A stretch of 64,000 nucleotides of DNA from Metallyticus violacea (GCA_030762175.1 CM060830.1:51023501-51087500), one strand, 5' to 3'. Shown: positions 11,418-24,949, counted from the first letter of the stretch. Program-made: numbers and translations. The notes: generated by a model not told the origin, from the letters alone.

Positions 11418-14400
11418 TAAAAAGATACATAGTTCCAAAAGTGAGAACAGATAACACTAGTATAAAAATGATGCTTCAAAATATCCACATATCACTCTGG
11501 AGCTTTTCAAGATTTTCAATGAATTTTCTAAAAATTTAACATCATCTCAACTCCACAAAATTAGTACAATATAAAGCATCTCATAACATTAAATCATAAA
11601 GACAAAATTTACCTAGAAATGAAGCACACATCTACCAGATTAATTGTTCAAATTGTAATAAAATACATATTCGGAAAATAAAAATAAATTAAATATCAAA
11701 GTTAAAAAACAAAATGGATGTGTTAGCTGTGGCCTGCCATTAATACTAACTGTTGTAATTAGCTTATAGGAAAAGGTGTACATTAAGAAATATGAAGATT
11801 GCCTAATGAATGTGAAATTTCAATGAGAGCATATTACAAAAGTTTGTAACCTCTTACCATAGGTCAACTGTAAGCACTGAAGAGCATTTTAATCATCTAT
11901 CAGTTGGCTAGCAGGTGAGGGTCCATGAAACATGTTCTGCCAATAAACTTTCATAGAGTGTGTAATCAATTCATAAGCTAAAACACTAAAGCATGTATTT
12001 AATTGAATAGTTTTGAAAAACATTAACTCATAAGTTGATAATAGCCTATATATTGGGCTGAATTACCCTAAAAGTCTCAATTGACACTTTCTATAAGTAG
12101 ATGTTTTATCCTCTTTCTAACTAATTAGAAACTGTTTGAAGAATTGTATTTTTTCGTAAAAATTATTAGTGAATGATTCACAATAAAGATTGTTTTTAAT
12201 TTTCACTTTCATATCATTTCTCTTATTTATAGTATCCTAGCATTTTTTTATTAATTATAGAAACTTAATTGGTACACAAGCTTTAATATCTTAATGTGCA
12301 TTATTTGAGTTATAGAACATTATCCATATGTGGAATTCTTTTATTTCATAATTTGAGAAAACTTACTCGTAACTGAGCTTATGATGATAAATGCCTCTAA
12401 TGTCTGAAAATTTAGTACTGCACAATTTACTTAACTAGAATTCTTGAAAGACCAACATTTGCCCCACATTTGTGTACATTATTTCAGTTATTTCTAACAT
12501 TTTTTAAAATGTCACAAAATCAAATATAAAGTTTAGTGTATGTTGTTTAATTCAAAAACTTTTTTTCATATTTTTTGTTAGTTCAACTACATTTTGTTTC
12601 CTTTAATTTTATTCTTATATATGTTAATTGTTTTAATAAAATGTTATTGTTTTTCATGTTTTAACTATGTTTCCTCCAGGTTCAAATTAAACAAGTTACA
12701 AGGATTTCATTCTTTGAAGATAATTTGGAATCTAAACAAGATGATGAGAGATATCAATATTACCAATATTTTCAATATGGAACAATTATTCAGATATTTA
12801 TAAGCTACATAAATGACTTAAAACCCCATTCCCAAACAATTCATTAATGAAGATAACTCTTTGCCCATACTTTTCTGCACAAGAAATTATTTTACCATTA
12901 CTTGAAATTTTTCAAAATGTAAAATATATGTCATTACAGATTTAATTTCACCATTGTTGCAAGCTCATACCACAGCAAATTTATTTCTGAAATGTATTCT
13001 ACTGGCTTCATAGATTTCATCTCTTGAAATGCTATAACTTTCTACACAGCATTCAGTGGTTTATCTGTACCTTACAAAAAATTAGTTTATTGATCATTAT
13101 CTAGAGAAATATTGATAAAAGATGAAAGATACATTAGAATACTGTATATTAGGTAAAATAATATCATTATACTAAAACATTATAATTATAACTTATGAAA
13201 TAGAATGGTGGCCAAAGAATTTAGTTTTAATTCTAAATGTTTCCAGTTATTTCTGTGGCAAGGAAAATAAATTCCATGACATCATTTATGAGAAATAGAA
13301 TACTTTCATTTTGCAAGAGCAAGATTAGTAAAAATAGAGGGCAAAGTGTTTGTTTTGAATGAATATATCACAGTAGTTCTTCCTATAAGGTCTCATATGA
13401 TACTCCAAACTTATGGGGGAGAATTATGTTGCTCTTGTGAAAGTATTTTGCATATGCACATTAATTTTTGCAATGGATATCATATCTTTTCTTTAGATAG
13501 CTTATAACCAATCTTCATCTTTGCAGATAGCAAAGGGTGATTCTAGCAGATAAACTTTCAATGTGGAATTGCAATTTGACGAAAACCCAGAATCCAATTA
13601 CTTTGTAGCATCTGAAACAGTACATTAATATCTTGTAGTATATCATCAGACCAACAGATTTATCCCTCATTACTAAAGAATTTAAATATGCAAATAAATG
13701 TATATGTAATATACATAATAATGTCAAACTATACTTTCTCCCTTAATATCCATTTTTGCCTAATACTTTTATATTGATAAATAAATGTAAATTTTAAAAT
13801 GTTCTGGTTTTAAATTAATAAAATAAAACATTGTTAATGGATCAAAATGATGTTAACTCCAAAATAATTAGATCTCCTTCTGAATCTGAAGGCATTTTAC
13901 AGTTTTTGGTTTAAGCATTAATTTTATATATGTCACAATAATACTGTGATATTTGCCACATTTTTCATATATTTTCAGAAAGTGAAATTCACCCTTTAAT
14001 TTTCCTCTCCATCTCTCTCTTTCTCCCATATCTTTGTACTGATACAAAAATTTGTTGCAGATAACAAAAAATCAGTTTTGGGAAGAAATAGCTTTTCTAT
14101 TATTCTGCTGTAAGATGCTGAAACATAATGATTTTACATAGCAAAAATAATTGCAATTCAATGATTGTTCCAACAAAATACAAATGTCTTTCAAGACGTT
14201 GAATGGAATGCATGAAATGATGATAGCATAGTTAGCATCTTAATATTAGCTGGTATTCATCATGTAAGGTGCATGACAATCAACTGGGGGAATTTCTTTT
14301 GTATCCATCATGTCTAAACTAGCATGGGCTCACTGCGCCTGCTATCTAAAAAAAATACCCCTGCGGATTTCTTTTGTATAAACCTAGCCTGGGGAATTGC

Positions 14401-14439
14401 CAGTTCAGATAAATTAAATGAAGTGACATTAAGTTTAAA
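11418..14439. other. Unassigned AT-rich sequence
   Basis: About 3 kb without recognisable genes or elements. Frames at 12594-12803 and 13515-13727 are hydrophobic, low-complexity and probably chance. Confidence 0.4.
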
Positions 14440-14590
14440 ACTAATTTTGAGTTGGAACTAATACAGTGAAGCAACTAATATATTGTTCATTAACTGGTGA
14501 GCTTAGTTAATACTCATATGTTCCATTTATCACTGAATTAAATAAAACATGTTTTACTGGCCATTGCCTGCATCACCAGCTGTGAGTCAA
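14440..14590 (-). mobile_element. Penelope-like 3' end fragment
   Basis: Contains the family terminus seen at 9060-9170, 37487-37610 and 57600-57660: an ACTAATACAGTGAAGC block, a TTAATACTCATATGTTCCA block, then GCATCACCAGCTGTGAGTCA. Orientation is inferred from the elements at 9055 and 57600. It directly abuts the SINE that starts near 14591. Confidence 0.6.
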
Positions 14591-14805
14591 CAGCCGTTTT
14601 TACCACTGAGGCATCACAGGCGACGCACACTGATTATACATCAGATTAAATGATAAAGAATTTTTAAAGGAATGGAACACTCCAGCATGTGCCATTTATG
14701 AAGATTGAGGAACTCGTCTAGGAAGAACGATCCTGGTGGAAATGAAATCTCAGACCTCCTGTCACAAATTTGTGTCTTAACGACCTAGACCACTCATGGT
14801 GGTAC
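14591..14805 (-). mobile_element. tRNA-derived SINE, second family
   Basis: Reverse complement starts with a tRNA-like head (ACCATGAGTGGTCTAGGTCG, A box; B box near 14745). It ends in the family tail, seen on + as AGCCGTTTTTACCACTGAGG. Internal blocks CATGTGCCATTTATGAAGAT and GAACGATCCTGGTGGAAATG are shared with copies at 21151, 35118 and 44950. Confidence 0.78.
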
Positions 14806-14994
14806 TCTATGTGAAGACGTACTATACTGGGTGGGGAAAACGATATGCAGAAAATTGTCGGGTAGAGAGCAGTGCTTACTGTGTCAACATTAAATCCGTC
14901 ATGTTAGAATCTCATATTGTGAAACTTGTTTGTGATGTGCCAGATGTAAACAGAAGCACTCTTGTACAATGCTAGTCACTGTCGCTAGTTGTGT

Positions 14995-15160
14995 CTGAAG
15001 TTCAAAATACCGAATGCTCTTCTTGATATTAGACGAAATTTATGGTTCCAACGTGACGGCGCTTCTGCACATTTTTCACTTGCAGCTCGAAATCACTTAA
15101 ACAGGGCATTTGGTGACGGATCGGGCATGGCGAACCAACACGATGGCATCCAGGTACATC
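14995..15160 (+). pseudogene. Transposase catalytic-core fragment
   Basis: The + frame gives NLWFQRDGASAHFSLAARNH, then LNRAFGDGSG. This matches the WxQQDGAPPHxxxxVRxxLNxxFP block around the second catalytic Asp in insect Tc1/mariner-like transposases. The frame shifts at about 15130 and no more is recognisable. Short but distinctive. Confidence 0.7.
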
Positions 15161-16016
15161 AATTAAGTACGCGCATGTAATATTTAATTTCTCAATTTGC
15201 ACAGTACTCATTGCTTGAGATAGTACGTGCATACTTGAGTGAGTTCATTTTGACTGGTAAATGAATGTTTCATAATGTCAGATTTCAATTATGATCGTAC
15301 AGAGCTCCAGTTATTATACTGCATCTGCAACTCCATGTTCCTAATCTCAAAATGCTTAGTTTAGTACTGCCTTTCCACTTTACAATTAGCTGCACTTTTT
15401 GTTTTGTTTGTTTTTAATCCCTCATTCTGTATGCAGTGATCGATTAAGACTGTTTTTGGACTCGCTACCATGTCCCAAAAGATTTTGTTGTTTTTGTTTC
15501 ACAATACTTGTATTTCACTACCGATGACAATTTAGAGCTTTTAAATTAGTTATTTATGTTTAAAGTCACTTGACTTTAGTTCATTTCTCTGCCCTATCTT
15601 ATTACATGAGATACTAGGCAGCTGAGGCATGAACGCCACTGCGCTGCGTGACTTGAGTCAGCTTGCTCTCGTCAAAAGTGAAGAAGGTACACATATTAGT
15701 CAGATTTTTCTTCCGGGAGTGTACTGCCTATGACAGTGCCTTTATTTGTAATCAATGGTTGGTTCTGCAAGAAATGTATTTCTGATCTGCTCATAAAAAA
15801 TGTGCTACATGTTCCACTTCGAAAAATTGAAATTGTTAATAGATACCACAATTTTTTCTTCCAACGCTTCTACTCTGTTTCGTCAAAGCCACATATTCAC
15901 AACTGCTTATTAACCCAATCATAATGGTAAATTCTGTTTCCACGTATGTAAGATGTAATACAGGTCCGAATTTTTGTCTTAAAATTGTCCAGGGTAACTT
16001 AACATTAGCCAGCAAC

Positions 16017-16077
16017 AATAATAACAGCGTGGACATTGTTAACAATAATAACAGCGTGGACTGTTATTATTGTTAGT
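16017..16077. repeat. Short repeat and hairpin of AACAATAATAACAGCGTGGAC
   Basis: CAATAATAACAGCGTGGAC occurs at 16014-16032 and again at 16044-16062, followed at once by TGTTATTATTGTTA, the inverse of its first part. Together they can form a hairpin. Confidence 0.7.
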
Positions 16078-16334
16078 GGGGGAATACGGAACTGAACAGA
16101 AACATCACCTGGTAATGCGTTTTCATTCCAGCAATGAAGATGAAGAGCCAGCGGAAAGATTCATTGGCAAGTCATTCATAGTTGGTCTGTCAAAAAGACA
16201 CGAGGCATTCATGTATGTTATTGTATAACTGCGTGCTCTTGTTTCCTGTATGTATTCTTATTTATGTTGACAGGACACAGAGCTTCGATATGAAAAGCGA
16301 AGAAGCGCACATCTTAAGGCAAGAATGCTTCATC

Positions 16335-16889
16335 TTAGCCTTTTATGATAAATGTATTTCTCTCAGCTAAGTTGAATTTCTTCCTCGAGGCAAAGTTTCT
16401 GGATTCAGCATTGGCGGATACGCAATCATATTTCCCTTTAACAATGCAAACCAACTTTTTATTTATGTGCATTTCACTACAATATATTTTACCCTCTTTG
16501 GACGACTCACTTTGACAATCGATTAGTAGCCCGATTTTGGACAAAATGGATTGATTACCCGTTAAACAACAAACAATTATATTCGTCCTGTAAATAATTG
16601 TCATTGACATATAATCGAAATGTGCCCAATGAGTATGGCTGAGTAACCCCACACGTTTAGTACGACAAAGAGTGAAAATCCCTACTATTATGGTTGTGCA
16701 ACCGTCGCGAGTAGCCATATTGAAACTCGTGCAACCACGGAAAACAAGCAAGTGATTGCTGAAAACTGGAATGATGGCTGTCAAGTGGTTAAGGAAGTAC
16801 GAGTTAAATTGGTGATTAGTGAAAAACGAGTCATTGTATGTAATCAAGACAATGTTACTCTTATGTAAATATGTATCTAGTATAAGCAT
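16335..16889 (-). other. 184-codon open frame of unknown nature
   Basis: The longest unexplained frame in the window, on minus. The product is Ile/Cys/Ser-rich with no motif I recognise, no clear signal peptide and no repeats. It has no obvious similarity to the transposases nearby. The surrounding region (about 15000-17400) has more CpG than the rest of the window. Frames of this length arise by chance in AT-moderate DNA, so it could be noise, an exon, or part of an unknown element. I do not call it a gene. Confidence 0.25.
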
Positions 16890-19800
16890 AGCATTTACTT
16901 AGAGCTAGGAACGTGACAGGGTTAGAACTTTTTTAAATCTTGAGATTCAGTGTAAGAAGTTATGCAAGAAATGATTAGATTTTGTCGTACGATTTTTTAA
17001 AGGTACATGAAGTAACCAGGAAATTTGCGACTTTGATGGTGCCCTGATCAAAATTCTTGGGAGAGAACTTTACAAATGAATACATTATCAGCAGAATGTC
17101 GCAGAATATTTGCCAATTATAGACAACGATAATTACATTTAATATCATAATTGCGGGTAACTTAAGAGTTATTTCTCTATTATGAACTTTACGCTTCTAA
17201 ACTATGTTGCATTAATGAAGCAAATGCGTTATTTCCTAGGGCAGTAGTCCGTAAGAGTTATATAAGGGCAAGAAGCTATTTTGTAGTGCTTTAGTTTTAG
17301 TTCAGTCGCTAAAGCATTTCGTGTACAATTATAATATCGACGTGAGAAGTATTCGTGAAATAATGTTTGATAGTATATTTATTGATTGTCTTTAATAATT
17401 TGAATACTTTTGATACTTACACTTATAAAATTTATCTGCCTAGTCGCAGAAGTCGGTTTATTAGCTTAAAAGCTGTGAACATTACAAAGCACATTCAGCT
17501 TATGGATACTATTTGATGTAGACTTTATCAAGTAGTAAACAGAAAATATAAAATGTTACAAACTTAGAGTCAGTACGTTTTATATATGTATAATAAAGTT
17601 CCTGTTCATTCTTGTGCATCAGGTTTTCTGTTTTTCTTAAATGGGGTTTCAAGGGTCCACAGAAGCTTCATCGTTATCTTGGATCTATGCTTAGAAAAGT
17701 ATTGCTGACATATTTTACTAATCTAATGAATAAAAACTGCAAAGAGGATTTACAGTTGTTTCATTTCTACATGAAAAAGGTTAGGTTAGATGGTGAATGT
17801 AAGGTTTTCTTTTAACATTTTAATTGCAGTATAGTAATAAGGGAATGCACATTTGTGCACGATGGGACATTTGCTGACACAACTGTGTCAAAGATTCTAG
17901 TCTCTATAGAATGATATCTTCCACACTATTGACCTCAGTGTTCAAATACCCAATCTTAGTTTGGTTCATGAATAACAGCTTAGATTGGAGTATTAGGTCC
18001 GAGTAGGTTAGAATGTAAGCATACATGCCACATTAATATTATGGCAGTAGCAGAATTTTATCAATAGGAAATAATAATAATAGACGGATCAATAGGTGTG
18101 AGAAGCAGTGCTACACCTTATTACTAAAAAAAAAAATTCTTTGGGTATCTAATTAGCAGATGTTCTAAGCCTTACTTTCACTCTATGCAGGCTTAGTTTA
18201 GTTCTTATCCATGAGTTCACCAAACAGCCATAAAGACTTACAAACATAGAATATCATTTACAATGATTACAAAAGTGTACATTCTTCTACATGTATAAGA
18301 AAACTATATATTTATATACTGTTTACATATCCATTGATATAAAATGAATAATGTTTTTTAATCAATAATGTCTGTATATATTCCATTACCGAATAATGAG
18401 CCTTTTTACACAAGTATTTTTAAAGAGCAGATTTGAAGATTTATTATTGCTTATTAAGGCATTTAGGCTAGAGGAGGAATTTTTGTGTTAAATACATTCC
18501 ATAATAAACTCCTTTTTGATGGCAAGAAGGTGTTAAAACCGGTCTATGTAGATTTGCTTTTGTCTAATATTCTTGTCATGAATATTTTGGTTTTATACAA
18601 ATTTTTCTTTATTTCTTATATAAAGTTCATGAGGGATTATATATTCACAAGGAAGGGTTAGAATTTGTAATTGCATAAAGAGGTTTCTGTATGAATGCCT
18701 GCAATGTATAACAGAGATTATTTATATGGCTTTTTATTCTGAAATAGGAAGACACAATTATTTTCAACTGGGTTTCCTCAAAATATGAGACCAATTATTG
18801 AGTTGAAATAGATATAATAAATTAATTTGAAGTCATAATTGAATCCAAAGTTAATAATGTACATGTTGCAGAAGTATACACTGCTAAGTGAAGATATGAT
18901 AAAATCGATGTGGCCTTTTCAATTCTGAAGGTTATCAAATCATATACCAAGGAATTTAATATCCTTCACTTGTAGAAGCACATTGTTTAAATTTTCTAGC
19001 TGTGAATAGGGGATTTGGAGATCTGTCAGTGATGAATTTCATAACATTTGTTTTATATAGAGTTAGAAAATGTTTGCTTTAAACAAACTTAAGTTATATT
19101 TATTTTTTAAAAAAATTTTTAATAATTATATTTTATTAAATTACTATTTCTTTTAATATGCTTTTTTAACTTTCTTTCAGTACCATTTCCATAAACCTAT
19201 ATTTTTCTTTCTCCACAGCAGTATCCTGACCTCATTTCCTTAGTTACTTCAGTGCTGATATATTTTAAAGTAAACATTTCACAGAATACTCAATTCCAAC
19301 TGTAGTTGTATGTCATGGGTTGCAACATCAAAAACCTAAAATAAAATGATAAAATAGAGGTGAAATTGTATGATTTTATAAATTTAAGGTCTTATGCACA
19401 ATGTACATTATGAAAATATACATGTCTAGATTAACAAGGTTAGAAATTTGCTGTTGTCATTTCCACATGTTAGAAAAATAGGGTAATGGAGACAACAGTT
19501 AAAATTTTATGTTTAATGTTTTCTTAGAGTAAATGTGCTAGCATATGATGATTATAGTTATAATAAGCCACAAAATTTCTGTAGATAAACTAGTGAACAT
19601 GTAATAAGATATAAGTTAAAGGTAATTCTCTGAATCTAGACTCCCTTTTGGGCACAATGCTTGAGAATGATGTACTCCCTCCCTCAGAACTCCAGTTCTG
19701 AGATTTGAGTTAAACTAGTTAATTATTTAGAAGAGCTACATCGCTGAAATCACGGAAAAATGTTTTTTGTAATGAACAAATTTACATGTTCTCGAGATGG

Positions 19801-20639
19801 TTTTTGGTACAGAGAGAGCTTACCTAGACCTAATCTAATCTAACCTGAAAGATATCGCAAAATGCAATAATTTTTATAAATGATATCAGTATTCCTGTGG
19901 ATACAACAACCAAAATTTTCCTGATTAACCTAGCTCTCTCCATCAAATGGCACACTGTTGTCACATATATTTTCCCTCAAAAACAAACCCCAGCCCATAA
20001 CGGTTGTTGGGCTAATTTGCTATTTTTTAAAAAAAAATTAGTGGTAAGATAATAGTAACAAAACATATATAACAAAATGACAAACCAAAGAATTTTTGCT
20101 CCCTCAACAAAACTTCCAGATTGAACTATTTATTAAATGTATTTTTAACTTTCTTCTTGTGCAAATTTTGAATAATTTGTCCTACAAACAAAAAGTTAGA
20201 TTTTCTTTATTAAATACAAGCTTATTTCCACAAATTAGACAATCCATATGAACCTAAACTACAGTATGATGTATAAAATATTGTATTATATCATCACAGC
20301 AATAGTACATGCTTTCAAAGTACCACAGATCACAACCTGAACAACACCTACATATCTTAGCTCCATAGGAACTTGTTTTTGACCGACATACAAAGAAAAT
20401 ATCTATGAACGCTAGGAATAAAATGTACTGTCATAAATATTTATAGATATTACTGGTAACCAGGGGTTGCCACTGTATTGATCACATGTTCCCCTGCCCT
20501 TTGCTAATGATGTCTCAAGTTGGAGGTAGAAGATTCCATATATCATAAAAAAAATTCTTCGTGAAGGAGTGAATCATATCGTTAAAGGAAGAATAAAAAG
20601 TCCTAAAATAGTTCTTAATCAATTGAAAACTATATTATT

Positions 20640-22290
20640 AATTGAAGAGGAAGGGTCAAAAGGTTGGCAAGGCCTTTGAGGGCTATCAATCAGGGAGGAA
20701 AAAAAGATTGTTAAACCCATAACCAATCACAAAATCCTGTACATTATAGCATGGTAACAGATTCTTTAATGAATGTAGGATTAAAATGATCACTAAAAGC
20801 TATAGGTACATTTTGTAGAGAATGGAGTCCCAAGATAAATAAAACTAAATTTAAGATTATGGTGATGAAAATAGTTTCAAACTAAAAAAGCAAGCAAAAT
20901 GGTGGTGAGAAGGCACAGAAATTGAATTTGTCAAGAAAATTGATTACCTGGGGGTTGGACTATCTAGTAATGATAAATGGGGTGATAAAAAAAGGAAAGC
21001 ATTAGCAGAAGGAAAAGGCTAAGAGTGTAATCAGTTCTTATGTAAATAAAATACCAAATAGGCAATTAAAATGGTTAGAAAGAGTATATGGTTTAATAGA
21101 AGAGAGCAGAAAGATGTAATGGAATAGAAATTTGGTGGCTGGATGGAGGATTTTTTATTTATTTTTTGATTGGTGTTTTAATGCCCGTTTTTACTACTTA
21201 GACACCACAGGTGGTGAACATTGATGTTACACGAGATGAAATGATATATTGGGAAAGGATTTTTAAGGAAGGAAACGTTCCAACCCTAAGTTTAGGGCAC
21301 CTCCCTGGCATTTGCCATTTATGAGGACTGAGGAAAACCTTGAAAAAACCTAAGTCGGGAAGGACGGTCCTGGCAGGATTCCAACTCTAGACCTCCCATT
21401 CATGAGTCTGCGCCTTAACTACTTCAGCTACCTGTGGTGGTCAAATGGAGGATGGAAAGCTATAAATGCCATATACTGTTTTGTAGAATTGTCCTGCTTA
21501 CCTATATCTTAACCTAATGAGGTAGCTCTAATGGAACTGGGAAGATTGGGCTGTAAAAGCAAGGTAATAGAAAGAGTATTGTAACATTGATATAGAATAG
21601 GTAGACCAGAAGAGGAGAATATCATTCAACAGTATTTGGTAGCACAAGGAAAAATTAAGGGAAGAGAAATTTTGATAAATAAAATCCATAATATTCTATA
21701 AGAAGTGGGCATAGCATGAGTATGGTACGAGGGGAAAAGGATTTTGTAAAGAGATAAAAACAAGAATTGAAAATATTGAATAAGTGCAAATATGGGCTAT
21801 TCTTAATGTCAAAAAATCTCTAAAATTATATATCACAGTAAAAATGGCTGGGAAAGAGAAAGATACAGTGAAACCTGTGATAAGGCAGGGAGGAGGAGGA
21901 CTGGCATAGTTTAGAACAGGATTAGTATATTTAAGTGGGATAAAAAATGGATATATAATGGGGAAATGTCCAATATGTGTAGAACCAGTTATTATTTGGC
22001 ATTGTATTTTAGAATGTAAGCAAACCATGTTTTGGAGGGAACAGTGGGAAACTTATCAAATGAAATAATTTAAAAATTTAAATGTAAAATCAGATGAAAA
22101 TATAAAAAAAAAACTTGGAAAATACATTGGGAAGGTGAGACAAAAATGGTTATGAAAGGTGGGCTAGAGAAATGGTTGACAATGGCATTATTTACAGGTG
22201 AATATATATCCCCATTACATATTCAACTGGTTAATTATAGTGAGGTACAGAATACAACTCCATAAATTAAGTGGAAAATTTAAATATTTT
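20640..22290 (+). pseudogene. LINE reverse transcriptase 3' region, interrupted
   Basis: Translating + across frameshifts gives FCREWSPKINKTKFKIMVMK, then KIDYLGVGLSSNDKWGDKKR, then SSYVNKIPNRQLKWLERVYG. This is the end of a non-LTR reverse transcriptase (W-x-x-K-x-N-x-x-K-T-K ... YLGV). About 300 codons downstream, CPICVEPVIIWHCILEC gives a C-x2-C-x8-H-x4-C motif, the usual LINE C-terminal zinc motif. WLTMALFTGEYISP near 22170 looks like the final segment. A SINE sits at 21151-21444. No endonuclease part is present, consistent with 5' truncation. Confidence 0.72.
21151..21444 (-). mobile_element. tRNA-derived SINE, second family, inserted in a LINE
   Basis: The repeat ATGGAGGA at 21143-21150 and 21445-21452 looks like its target duplication. 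Removing the insert restores continuous LINE sequence. On minus, the head reads AGGTAGCTGAAGTAGTTAAG (A box) and CTAGAGTTGGAATCCTGCC (B box). The body has CCATTTATGAGGACTGAGGA on +. Confidence 0.85.
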
Positions 22291-22609
22291 AATAATATTA
22301 AGTTTACATGTATTAAGAATATAGAAATACAAATTGTTTACTTTGATTTTAACATGTTTACTTCTTTGTGAAAACTGCATGAAATTGGTTCTATTTGTAC
22401 GTTAAAAATATTATGTATCTGCATGGAAGAAATAAATTCATTCATACATACACAGCAATGGCTGCATATAAATAAGAGATATAAAAAATTAACACAATAA
22501 AACTATCTTTTCACCTTAAATTTCAATTGCTGTAAAATAAACTGGATATTAAATTATTCAACAAACATAGTAAAACCTAAACTTAGGTATTCATTTTTTA
22601 CACTAAACT

Positions 22610-23045
22610 CCACTTACATAAAAGTGAGATGTTGTTTGGGAGAGTCTCTCCCATCTTCAGTTGCTCACTGAACTGCCGTTACTCGAAACGATGCTGGACA
22701 ACCAAATGCTCCTGTGGTGGCCTCTGTTGGTTGAAATAGGCAATTGCCGAGTTCATCCATAGGAGGAAACTGGAAATTCATTAGGTTTTCTCTATTTTTT
22801 AATATGAAAATTTTTTCCCAAGTGGATAATTCCAATGGGTTGTGAAGATGTTTCAGCAGTTTAATTCCCAGTTTTATTTCATGGTTTTTGGTTCAAAAGT
22901 GAGCTGCTACTGCTGATTTATCCACCTGTTTAAACCGAATATACCTAAAATGGTCTTTCCTCCAAATTTCCAAATTTCTTTTTGTTTTGTCTATGTAGCT
23001 CTGTTCACAATTGTAGTATGGGTTCTTTAGTGAAACTAATTAAAA
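22610..23045 (-). mobile_element. Penelope-like remnant, same family as the element at 38913
   Basis: Minus-strand translation gives YIDKTKRNLEIWRKDHFRYI, DKSAVAAHF, KLLKHLHNPLELSTWEKIFI and a Gln-rich tail ending in SNGSSVSN, nearly matching the C-terminus of the PLE at 39309. In this copy a TGA follows AAHF at the same point as in that element. The terminal GGGAGAGTCTCTCCCATCTT lies at 22639-22658. Only the last third of the nuclease and the 3' UTR remain. Confidence 0.82.
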
Positions 23046-23799
23046 CAATTTTCATTAAAATTCAGAATAATTAAACTTATATGCAGCAAAGGAAGATATA
23101 AAATATTTTAAATAAGAAAAAAATTGAAGTAAGAAAAATAACACTCATGTACCTGGCATCTTATTGTTCGATGGAAGTAGTTGGATAATGCCTCGTTGGT
23201 TTGCAAAGGTTCATTTTGAGATAGTACAGCAATTCTTCTGGTTGGTGTCAGAGGATTTACTGGACATAATACAGAGACACAAATAACATGTCTGGCTTCC
23301 TTGTATAAGAAAATAATGCTAATGGTTCAGCTGGATGAAGAAATGTTACTTTCATTTGATCAACTAGTCACCAGTTCTTGTCATACACAATGTTGCTGTA
23401 TTCATTCACATTTTCTAACGGGAGTTTGGTGATCTTTTAACGTTTACTTATGAAATATGTAGTTTCAGAAAATATTTTCACAGTTAATTTTATGTACCTG
23501 AGTTAGCAGGTATGAAAGAATGATATTAATGAGTCTCTTGGATGCTAATTGAAACAATATCTTAAAAATGTTTCTATATCTGAAAATTTCTTCTGTGTCA
23601 TAAAAGTAAAGTGAATAGCTGAAATATTTTCTAAAACGTATTCATAAAGTTGGAGAGAGATCAAGATTTGGTTTGGCTTATTTTAAGGTATTCCCTAGCT
23701 GCCAATCACCCCATACACTATGGCTGAAAGCTCATTCAGCATCAGTGTTAAAATTTTGCTGTGAAAACCCAAATTGGTTAAATTTTTCTTATTCTTATA

Positions 23800-23975
23800 C
23801 TGAGTGGCACACGCATTAGAACAAAATGGGTGATGCAGATCGTGATCAGGTGGTCTGGGATTTGATTCCTGCCACAACCAGCCTCCCTAGCTGTTTTCCT
23901 CAGTCATAAATAGCAAAGGTACCACTAAACTTAGACCTGGAACACTTCCGAAAAAATTATTCCCAATTTATTCCT
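23800..23975 (+). mobile_element. SINE, second family, plus orientation
   Basis: The only copy of this family on +. It has the A-box-like TGAGTGGCACACGCATTAGA, B-box-like CTGGGATTTGATTCCTGCCA, then body GTTTTCCTCAGTCATAAATA and TTAGACCTGGAACACTTCCG. The minus-strand 60-codon frame here is a by-product. Confidence 0.7.
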
Positions 23976-24706
23976 TAATACTATTAAAAAAAATGCCCAT
24001 CAGAAAAGTAAATATCTTTTTGAGAACTTTTCCAAATTATGTAGTCCAAAAGTCAATGAATTTTTTTTTGAAAGGTGTAAACAGCAACTGTGTTGTGGCA
24101 ACATTTTAGGCAATCAGAAATCACAACTTGGTTCAACTTATCAACCTTTTTTCTTCTTTTCCCCCCTTTTTCCTTTTTTTTTATTATTATTTTTTAATAC
24201 ATCACTGAGGTAAGTTATGGCTTGTCCATTAGTCCAATGGTGTGATTGGACTTAATTTTGTAGTTTTCTGAAAAGTCAAGTTTGTTTGGATTTTTTAAAA
24301 TTTTCCTTTGTGTGATTCATGAAAGGGATCTGTTGTTTTGCAATAAAGTCATGTCAGATTAAGCTGATTGCAAAGAAAATTTGTGAAATCTACAGATGAT
24401 TTAGGCACAGTCTCAAAATTGCAATAAATGAAAGGCACTGTGGAAATGTAATCTTTTCCATTAGGTTGTCTCCAAATTACTTCTCATTTTGATGGATTGT
24501 ATATACACCCACAGTGTATGTGCCACTTTAATCAGCTATGAATCAATGCTTTGGTCAAAGTTCAGTAATTTTAAAACTTATTTTAATATTTGGAAATTTG
24601 TCCTTGATAACATATATGCCTCTTTCAGGTTTCAAAAAATAGTCCTATTGTATTTTTTACTTTTGTTCCATTTTGTTCAGTAACTATAATATAATCTATA
24701 ACATCT

Positions 24707-24850
24707 CTTAAGGAAGGAAGCAAGCTTTTCAGGCCTTGATTTTGGGCACTTCCCTTACATTTGCCATTTAAGAGGAAGGAGGAAAACCAGGGGGTATACC
24801 TTTTGCTCACAAGCTGTATTTTAACGACCTTGGCCTCCTGTGCCTGTAGA
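24707..24850 (-). mobile_element. SINE fragment, second family, internally deleted
   Basis: Contains TAAGGAAGGAAGCAAGCTTT, TACATTTGCCATTTAAGAGG and TTTTAACGACCTTGGCCTCC in the order of the other copies, but the B-box region is deleted. Confidence 0.6.
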
Positions 24851-24949
24851 GGCTGTTGTGCCCCACATTGTTGAAAAAAATTGTTTGAGAATCCATAGGC
24901 ACTTTGGCTTCACTTCATTCAGAATCAATTGAAAACATTTTAAAATTAA

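Larger units (their letters stand above)
15161..20639. other. Upstream region of the BTB gene, mostly unassigned
   Basis: 15161-17600 is richer in CpG than the rest of the window and could hold a 5' UTR exon or promoter of the BTB gene. A TATATAAG (17259-17266) and an arthropod-initiator-like TCAGTC (17302-17307) occur, but the spacing (about 45) is too long for a standard pair. 17600-20639 is AT-rich with nothing recognised. Confidence 0.3.

Noticed and set aside
17259..17307. TATA box plus initiator as a core promoter
   Set aside because: Spacing of about 45 bases between TATATAAG and TCAGTC is too long; kept only as a low-score observation.
21696..22028. 110-codon minus-strand frame
   Set aside because: Antisense to the LINE remnant, whose + strand zinc motif lies at the same place.
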